Source: Gammaproteobacteria bacterium (GTDB lineage Bacteria > Pseudomonadota > Gammaproteobacteria > Natronospirales > REEB76). From it: a stretch of 64,000 bases of DNA. Where the stretch lies: contig JAGWOR010000005.1 in NCBI GenBank assembly GCA_028870845.1, positions 19,079 to 83,078 of the forward strand, in the 5' to 3' direction. The position numbers and the translations under genes were made by a program. Below, in pieces: positions 59,762-64,000 of this stretch. The notes under the pieces are model-generated. The model saw only the letters and a program-made list of their open reading frames with translations, had not been told where the DNA came from and searched no databases. Numbering within the stretch: position 1 is the stretch's first letter; each line of letters begins with the position of its first letter.

Positions 59762-60037
59762 ATGAAATTTGTAAAACAGACGTACACCGAAGACATTTCC
59801 ATTGACTACAATGAATTCATCGACTGTACCTTCAAAAACTGCACCATCTGGTTCCATGGCGGCTCATTTTCATTGGTAAACGCGAAATTCGACAATGTGC
59901 GCTTTGGATGCGCCAATCAAGCCGAGGTTACCCTGTCTTTTCTAAGGATGGTGCGCAGCGTAAACCCGAAACTCCTGGAACAACTGCTGAATCAGGACCA
60001 GGCACCGTCCGCCCCACACTCCGTGACGGTCAATTGA
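59762..60037 (+). CDS. Hypothetical protein, weakly pentapeptide-like
   Basis: 91 residues. Start MKFVKQTYTEDISIDYNEFIDCTFKNCTIW: the FxDCTFxNCT pattern and later SLVNAKFDNVRF suggest a short right-handed beta-helix (two or three coils) of the pentapeptide type. The rest has no clear motif. AAAGGTG precedes the ATG. 252 bases upstream to the methyltransferase hold nothing recognisable. Followed by a decayed gene. Confidence 0.55.
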   Translation: MKFVKQTYTEDISIDYNEFIDCTFKNCTIWFHGGSFSLVNAKFDNVRFGCANQAEVTLSFLRMVRSVNPKLLEQLLNQDQAPSAPHSVTVN

Positions 60038-60076
60038 GTGGCTGCGGCGATCCGATATTGGCAGCAAGAATTTCCA

Positions 60077-60472
60077 ATGCCACCTGCCAAAAGCAGGCCC
60101 GGCTAAACAGCTCCCCAGCCCGCAGGATCGACGCCAGAACCAGGGATCTGGCTGACTGAAGAGGGCCGATGCTCAGCCGGATCCGCCGCTTGACCAAACA
60201 AGTCGCCATGGGTGGTGGCAGAGCGGATATGGAGAGGGGGGTTCGGTGTGGTATCACCACGGGTCATTTGCACCGGCGAGACCTACAAGAATGCGGTATA
60301 GATGACCTTCCACAGGGGCGCCTCGCTGAAAGACCCTGCCGGCCTCTTCAGTGCCAGCCGGTACGGCAACACCCGGCCTGCCATTGATTTCCACCAGGGC
60401 GACAAGATCGATTAAAAAGCCCTGATCCGGGCGGCAGTGAAGCTGAATACAGCCCGCGTTAATCGCAAATAA
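60077..60472 (+). pseudogene. Decayed DUF1801-family gene
   Basis: Fragments of a DUF1801 protein can be read in order: RRIDARTRDLAD, stop TGA at 60157 (where family members have Trp), RGPMLSRIRRLTKQ, then a frame change near 60210 to VVAERIWRG, VICTGETYKNAV, stop TAG at 60299, MTFHRGASLKDPAGLF, RYGNTRPAIDFHQGDKID, stop TAA at 60413 (where KIDEKAL is usual), then KALIRAAVKLN to a normal end at 60470-60472. Each stop is one base away from the expected codon (TGG, AAG, GAA). The N-terminus is uncertain; ATG 60077 (MPPAKSRPG) is one option and would need a further shift. Family function is unclear. Confidence 0.75.
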
Positions 60473-60813
60473 CCGACAGCTGGGAGCCCAGTCCTAAGAC
60501 CGGAATGAGTTCTTTGGCGATGGGAAGACCATCAATAACCTAACAAACTGATCCATCAATGCTTGTTAATTGCGCATAATGTATATTATGTAATTATTTG
60601 CTTATATCCCGATATCCCTCAAAAGCTTGCCATCCCACTTTGGCGTAACCGCCCTCCTGTTCCACATACGTACATTAATAAATAAGATAAGTTGTCTATG
60701 TATATGATAGATATAACTTTATTACTGATTATTCGTGGAACTTAAAATCGTTGTCTTTTTGGGAAATCGCGCATTGGCGCTTCATAGTGATTAGAATTGC
60801 CGCCTTCCGGGAG
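60473..60813 (+). other. A/T-rich non-coding interval
   Basis: No gene recognised. Composition becomes A/T-rich from about 60540. A 6-bp inverted repeat CATAAT/ATTATG (60575-60590, four-base loop) is present. A weak promoter-like pair, TTGTCT (60692-60697) and TAACTT (60714-60719), lies about 95 bases before the PilZ-domain gene. Confidence 0.4.
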
Positions 60814-61200
60814 ATGGCTTTACAAATGCAACAAGAAAAACGCACGTTCCGACGCATCGCGGTCGAACACTCCATTCGCATCATTGAAGCGGACGGCAGC
60901 ATCCTCCCGGCCATCGCAGTGGATGTATCCTTGACGGGTATGCAGATCCTTTGTGATGGCCCAACCATGAACCGGATCAGCGCATACGGCACCCAGACGA
61001 ACGCCAGCCATGGGGTGCGTATCCATGTGCGATTGTCTGTTCCCGATGCCGCCGAGAACCAGGGGCGGATTGGATTATTCAGCCGCGTGGTGGTGGTGCG
61101 CCAGAATGGCGAGGATGAATTCCGTCTGGGTGTGCAGTTCACGGATTTCGAGGCGGGTAGTTACAACGCCCTGGAAGCCTATATCGACAGTCACGTCTAA
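60814..61200 (+). CDS. PilZ-domain protein, putative c-di-GMP receptor
   Basis: 128 residues. Carries both c-di-GMP-binding motifs of PilZ domains: FRRIAVEHSIR (RxxxR-like, KRTFRR just before) and DVSLTGMQIL (DxSxxG), then FRLGVQFTDF. Unlike the pilZ gene next to holB, this protein looks able to bind c-di-GMP. ATG 60814 or ATG 60826 could be the start; upstream in-frame ATG 60751 lies in a stretch without similarity. Stands alone. Confidence 0.78.
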   Translation: MALQMQQEKRTFRRIAVEHSIRIIEADGSILPAIAVDVSLTGMQILCDGPTMNRISAYGTQTNASHGVRIHVRLSVPDAAENQGRIGLFSRVVVVRQNGEDEFRLGVQFTDFEAGSYNALEAYIDSHV

Positions 61201-61341
61201 CTGCTATTTACCATAACTTAAACTAAGCTTTCATGCTCTTGCAGCCCAGTGCTCTACTTGCGGCAGCAACTTTGGCACGCTGATCTGGAGTTCCTCGCCC
61301 ACTGGCCGTCAGCATTCGACCTGTGTTCCGGCCATTCAGGC

Positions 61342-61370
61342 AAAAAGGGGGCGGCTTTAATACCGCCCCT
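61342..61370 (-). terminator. Intrinsic terminator of the duplicated-domain lipoprotein gene
   Basis: On the minus strand, GGGGCGG, an eight-base loop and CCGCCCC are followed by TTTTT. Located 41 bases after the stop of the lipoprotein gene and correctly oriented. Confidence 0.85.
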
Positions 61371-61410
61371 CTACTGTTGTGATTGCCGGTTGGTTTCCGG
61401 ATTTCACACC

Positions 61411-61842
61411 CTATTTGCAGGTCAGATTTTCGCCGTTGGTGCTGATATTCGCCGTGGTGCCGCTGGGACACAGCATGAGCGAACCATTGCTCCAATGGAT
61501 ATGGGAATCAGGCTGCGGCGTCTGCCAGTCGGTGATGGTTGAAATATCGACCATAGCAGCACTTGTCACACTCGTCGGTATGCAAGTGAAGGAAACACCG
61601 ATCGTAGCGGCGGAGCTATTGGAATTTGCGATCCAATGGTAGCCAGTCGGGCATCCAAAAATTACGCCCCTGGTCCATTTAATATGGGAATTCGGCTGAA
61701 TGTCGATCCATTGAACCACCGGGGTCGGTGTCGGAGCCGTTGATGTTGTGGTTGGGGTCGTGGTCTGAGTCGTTGAAGTCTGTTGGCCGCAAGCCACGAG
61801 GAAAACGCTAAAACCGAATAAAACTGTAATGAAAAACTTCAT
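61411..61842 (-). CDS. Hypothetical lipoprotein with two tandem domain copies
   Basis: 143 residues. Lipoprotein signal MKFFITVLFGFSVFLVAC (lipobox L-V-A-C), a Thr/Pro-rich linker (about residues 22-42), then two related units: WIDIQPNSHIKWTRGVIFGCPTG with a late FTC, and WQTPQPDSHIHWSNGSLMLCPSG with a late LTC. Each unit has one early and one late cysteine, perhaps a disulfide. Probably exposed in the periplasm or at the outer membrane. Function unknown. ATG 61842 is preferred over 61863 because it starts the signal peptide. Confidence 0.7.
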   Translation of the reverse strand: MKFFITVLFGFSVFLVACGQQTSTTQTTTPTTTSTAPTPTPVVQWIDIQPNSHIKWTRGVIFGCPTGYHWIANSNSSAATIGVSFTCIPTSVTSAAMVDISTITDWQTPQPDSHIHWSNGSLMLCPSGTTANISTNGENLTCK

Positions 61843-62010
61843 GTAATTCCCTCCCGTAAGCATTTAACATAGTCCATATGAATCCTATGCACGGTTTTTA
61901 TACCACCCTTTTCAGCCTTATGCAGTAATTTGCTGTTTAGATCGCAGCTCCGCGGTTATAGTCAGCCAATGAAAGCGTATGGTAGGGGACGTTTCTAGGG
62001 ATTGCCAGTT

Positions 62011-63801
62011 ATGGACACAAAGTCGGGAAAGGATTTCATCGATCGTCTCAAACGCCATTACATGGTTCGCATTGCGGCCGTGTATGCGATTGCCGGCTGG
62101 GTGATCATTCAGCTGTTCAATAACATACTGCCGAACCTTGGCATAGCTAAAGACAGCGTACGCTTCGCCATCATTATCGTGGCACTGGGATTTCCGGTAA
62201 TGCTGGTGCTGGCATGGACCTTCACCAATCCCAGCGGTGAGAAATATGTTGAGCCATCCAGCTGGACACGGCTGCGTCTCCGCATCGGTTCAGTGTTATC
62301 CCTGGTGATTATCATTATTGTGGGGATTTCGGGATGGTATCTGTGGCGGCTGGCGGTCATTGCGCACGTAGCCGCGGAAGTGGCCAGTTCAGCTCCAGTT
62401 GTCACGGCCCCACCCTTCAATCCCCAGCCACGTACCATCGCCGTGCTGCCTTTCAAGAACCTGAACAATAATCCCAAACAGCAATATTTCAGCGACGGTA
62501 TTACCGAAGAAATCACCGGGGCTTTGGGCGCCCTGCCCGGCGTACGGGTCATATCCTGGCAGTCTGCTTCCGCCTACCGCTGGCAAAAAATTTCACCCAC
62601 CGCAGCCGGCAAGGCGCTGAATGTTGCCAATGTGCTAATCGGCAGTGTTCGCCGTGACGGCGACCGGATACGTATTTCCACAGAGCTTGTTAACTCAGTT
62701 AACGGCTTCCAATTGTGGTCGGCACATTACGACCGCACATTTAGTGACATCTTCGCCATCCAGGACAGCATTTCCAAAGCCATGGTTGAGGCGCTGCAAC
62801 TGCATCTGGCTAACGATCAGCCGCTGGTGACAGCGGCCACCACCAGCACAGACGCACATGATCTATATCTTCAAGGCCTGGAAGCCATGAACATGCGTAC
62901 CGTGGAAGGGCTGGATGCGGCTATCAAATTCTTTCAGCGCGCCATCCGCAAAGATCATCATTTTGCCCAAGCCTATGCAGCCCTGGCACTAGCCTACGCG
63001 CTCACCCACCAGTACACGAACATACCGTTGAAAACTTCCCTGCCTCTGGCGGAACGTGCCGCCAAACAGGCATTGCGGCTCAACTCGAAACTTTCGGATG
63101 CCCACCTGGCCATGGGTGCGGTTTACATATCACAAGAAAAAATCGAACGTGGCCAAAAAGAACTGCGCCGTGCCATGGAATTAAATCCCAACAATCTGGA
63201 AGCGCATGTTATATATGCCGATACATTGCCGAAAAGCAAAGCCAAACAGGCGCTGGTGCATTTTCAACAAGCGGCTGTCCTGGATCCGAATTCCTATACG
63301 GCACACTATGGTCTCGGTTACGAATATGAAACTCTGGGGGACTATAAAAATGCGGTCACCGAATTTCAGGCGGCCATAGCCTTGGCGCCACAATTGGCCT
63401 CCACTCGGGTGGATCTGGCTGGGTTATATCACCGCAACTCGGACGATAAAAGCGCCGTGGATATTCTTACCGGTGTGCAAACGGACGATCCACTGCAAGC
63501 GCAAATTATTAATGCAGCGCGCCTCGCCTACATGGACCAGCAAAATCCGCAGCTTGGAGGCCAGGCCATCGCTGCATTGCAACAAATCGACCTGCATCAG
63601 GTGAGCTACAACGATAAAGCGGAGCTGGTGACTTTATATGCGCTGGTGGGTATGAAACAGCAAGCCGTGCAGCTGCTGGCCCAGGTGTGCGACAACGCAC
63701 CGGAGACCTGTGGCGATATTGCGATCAACGCATCCTACGGGATGTTGCGTGGCATGCCGGGTTTTGATGCGCTGGTGAAAAAATATGCGGTGGCGGAATA
63801 A
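62011..63801 (+). CDS. TolB-N/FlgO-like and TPR-repeat membrane protein
   Basis: 596 residues. N-terminal part with three hydrophobic helices (VYAIAGWVIIQLFNNILP, FAIIIVALGFPVMLVLAW and SLVIIIIVGISGWYLW), then a TolB N-terminal/FlgO-like domain (RTIAVLPFKNLNNNPKQQYFSDGITEEI ... VLIGSVRRDGDRIRISTELV), then several TPR repeats to the C-terminus. Proteins of this plan often carry an adenylate cyclase or DNA-binding N-terminus; here neither is present. Role unknown, perhaps an envelope sensor or scaffold. ATG 62011; AGGG lies upstream. Confidence 0.82.
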   Translation: MDTKSGKDFIDRLKRHYMVRIAAVYAIAGWVIIQLFNNILPNLGIAKDSVRFAIIIVALGFPVMLVLAWTFTNPSGEKYVEPSSWTRLRLRIGSVLSLVIIIIVGISGWYLWRLAVIAHVAAEVASSAPVVTAPPFNPQPRTIAVLPFKNLNNNPKQQYFSDGITEEITGALGALPGVRVISWQSASAYRWQKISPTAAGKALNVANVLIGSVRRDGDRIRISTELVNSVNGFQLWSAHYDRTFSDIFAIQDSISKAMVEALQLHLANDQPLVTAATTSTDAHDLYLQGLEAMNMRTVEGLDAAIKFFQRAIRKDHHFAQAYAALALAYALTHQYTNIPLKTSLPLAERAAKQALRLNSKLSDAHLAMGAVYISQEKIERGQKELRRAMELNPNNLEAHVIYADTLPKSKAKQALVHFQQAAVLDPNSYTAHYGLGYEYETLGDYKNAVTEFQAAIALAPQLASTRVDLAGLYHRNSDDKSAVDILTGVQTDDPLQAQIINAARLAYMDQQNPQLGGQAIAALQQIDLHQVSYNDKAELVTLYALVGMKQQAVQLLAQVCDNAPETCGDIAINASYGMLRGMPGFDALVKKYAVAE

Positions 63802-63852
63802 GGTCTGGATTACCGGTCCGGTGATGTCATATCCGCTAAATGAGCTCTCAAC

Positions 63853-64000
63853 TCAGGATGCACCCTTGGCGGCTGCGGCCTGCCGGGCCTCGGCCTTCTT
63901 GATGGCCGCCGATACCTCCGGCGGCATGTACTTGGCATCGTGCTTGGCCAGCACCTGCTGGGCCGCGAACATGCCGCCCTTCTCCAGCCGGCCGTACACC
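63853..64000 (-). CDS. ccmE: Cytochrome c maturation protein E, 3' end (truncated by window edge)
   Basis: On the minus strand the last 48 residues can be read, from [21 protein letters not shown] through [18 protein letters not shown] to the stop at 63853-63855. AxxVLAKHDxxYMPPEV is the CcmE C-terminal signature. CcmE is the periplasmic heme chaperone of cytochrome c biogenesis. The histidine that binds heme lies outside the window. The ccm operon probably continues to the right on the minus strand. Confidence 0.88.
   Translation of the reverse strand, partial: VYGRLEKGGMFAAQQVLAKHDAKYMPPEVSAAIKKAEARQAAAAKGAS

Noticed and set aside
60575..60590. Palindrome CATAAT/ATTATG as a regulator binding site
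   Set aside because: Short, A/T-rich and without a second copy; likely by chance in this composition. Kept only as a description in the intergenic entry.

Overview
The window is a stretch of a GC-rich (about 60 %) gammaproteobacterial chromosome. Evidence for this placement is the gene order: gyrA-serC-hisC-aroA-cmk-rpsA-ihfB-lapA-lapB; an aminotransferase divergent from uvrB; tRNA-Val-thrS-infC-rpmI-rplT-pheS-pheT-ihfA-merR-tRNA-Pro; and fabD-fabG-acpP-fabF-mltG-tmk-holB-pilZ. These blocks resemble the Pseudomonas/Xanthomonas side of the class, but the genus cannot be fixed from sequence alone. No prophage, integrase, transposase or CRISPR array was seen.

Layout. 1-10.8 kb: end of gyrase A, aromatic/serine/histidine biosynthesis, translation (S1), IHF-beta, the LapA/LapB envelope pair and galU. 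10.8-14.3 kb: tRNA-Asn, an aminotransferase and uvrB. 14.3-22.3 kb: a translation block (tRNA-Val, ThrRS, IF3 with a probable ATC start, L35, L20, PheRS behind a terminator), IHF-alpha, a MerR regulator, tRNA-Pro and a tiny membrane protein. 22.3-31.5 kb (minus strand): a large GAF/PAS/GGDEF/EAL protein, then the second half of a type II secretion operon, gspG-H-I-J-K-L-M-N. 31.5-38.8 kb: a rhombosortase divergent from gspG, then fatty-acid synthesis, MltG, Tmk, HolB and PilZ. 38.9-47.3 kb: an aspartyl/asparaginyl hydroxylase-like protein, a double cNMP-rhodanese fusion, a thioesterase, a FadB/FadJ-like protein, an unknown membrane protein paired with an EEP-family enzyme, a GST, a DUF2064 protein and a DUF1499 protein. 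47.5-57.8 kb: a secreted S9 peptidase, a DadA-like oxidase, an HD-GYP phosphodiesterase and a complete RND efflux operon. 57.8-64 kb: an accessory-looking region of small hypothetical genes, a methyltransferase, a decayed DUF1801 gene, a second PilZ protein, a lipoprotein with a duplicated domain, a TolB/TPR membrane protein, and the 3' end of ccmE entering from the right edge.

Themes. Protein export to the surface is represented by T2SS pseudopilins and inner-membrane platform genes beside a rhombosortase, the protease proposed to process GlyGly-CTERM proteins exported by T2SS. Cyclic-di-GMP signalling is represented by one GGDEF/EAL protein, one HD-GYP protein and two PilZ-type proteins. 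The most unusual items are the rhombosortase/T2SS pairing placed where rpmF-plsX-fabH would be expected, the low-complexity tails on three adjacent pseudopilins, the DUF1801 pseudogene with three readable nonsense codons, the duplicated-domain lipoprotein, and the ATC start of infC. I did not find a convincing new defence or signalling system.
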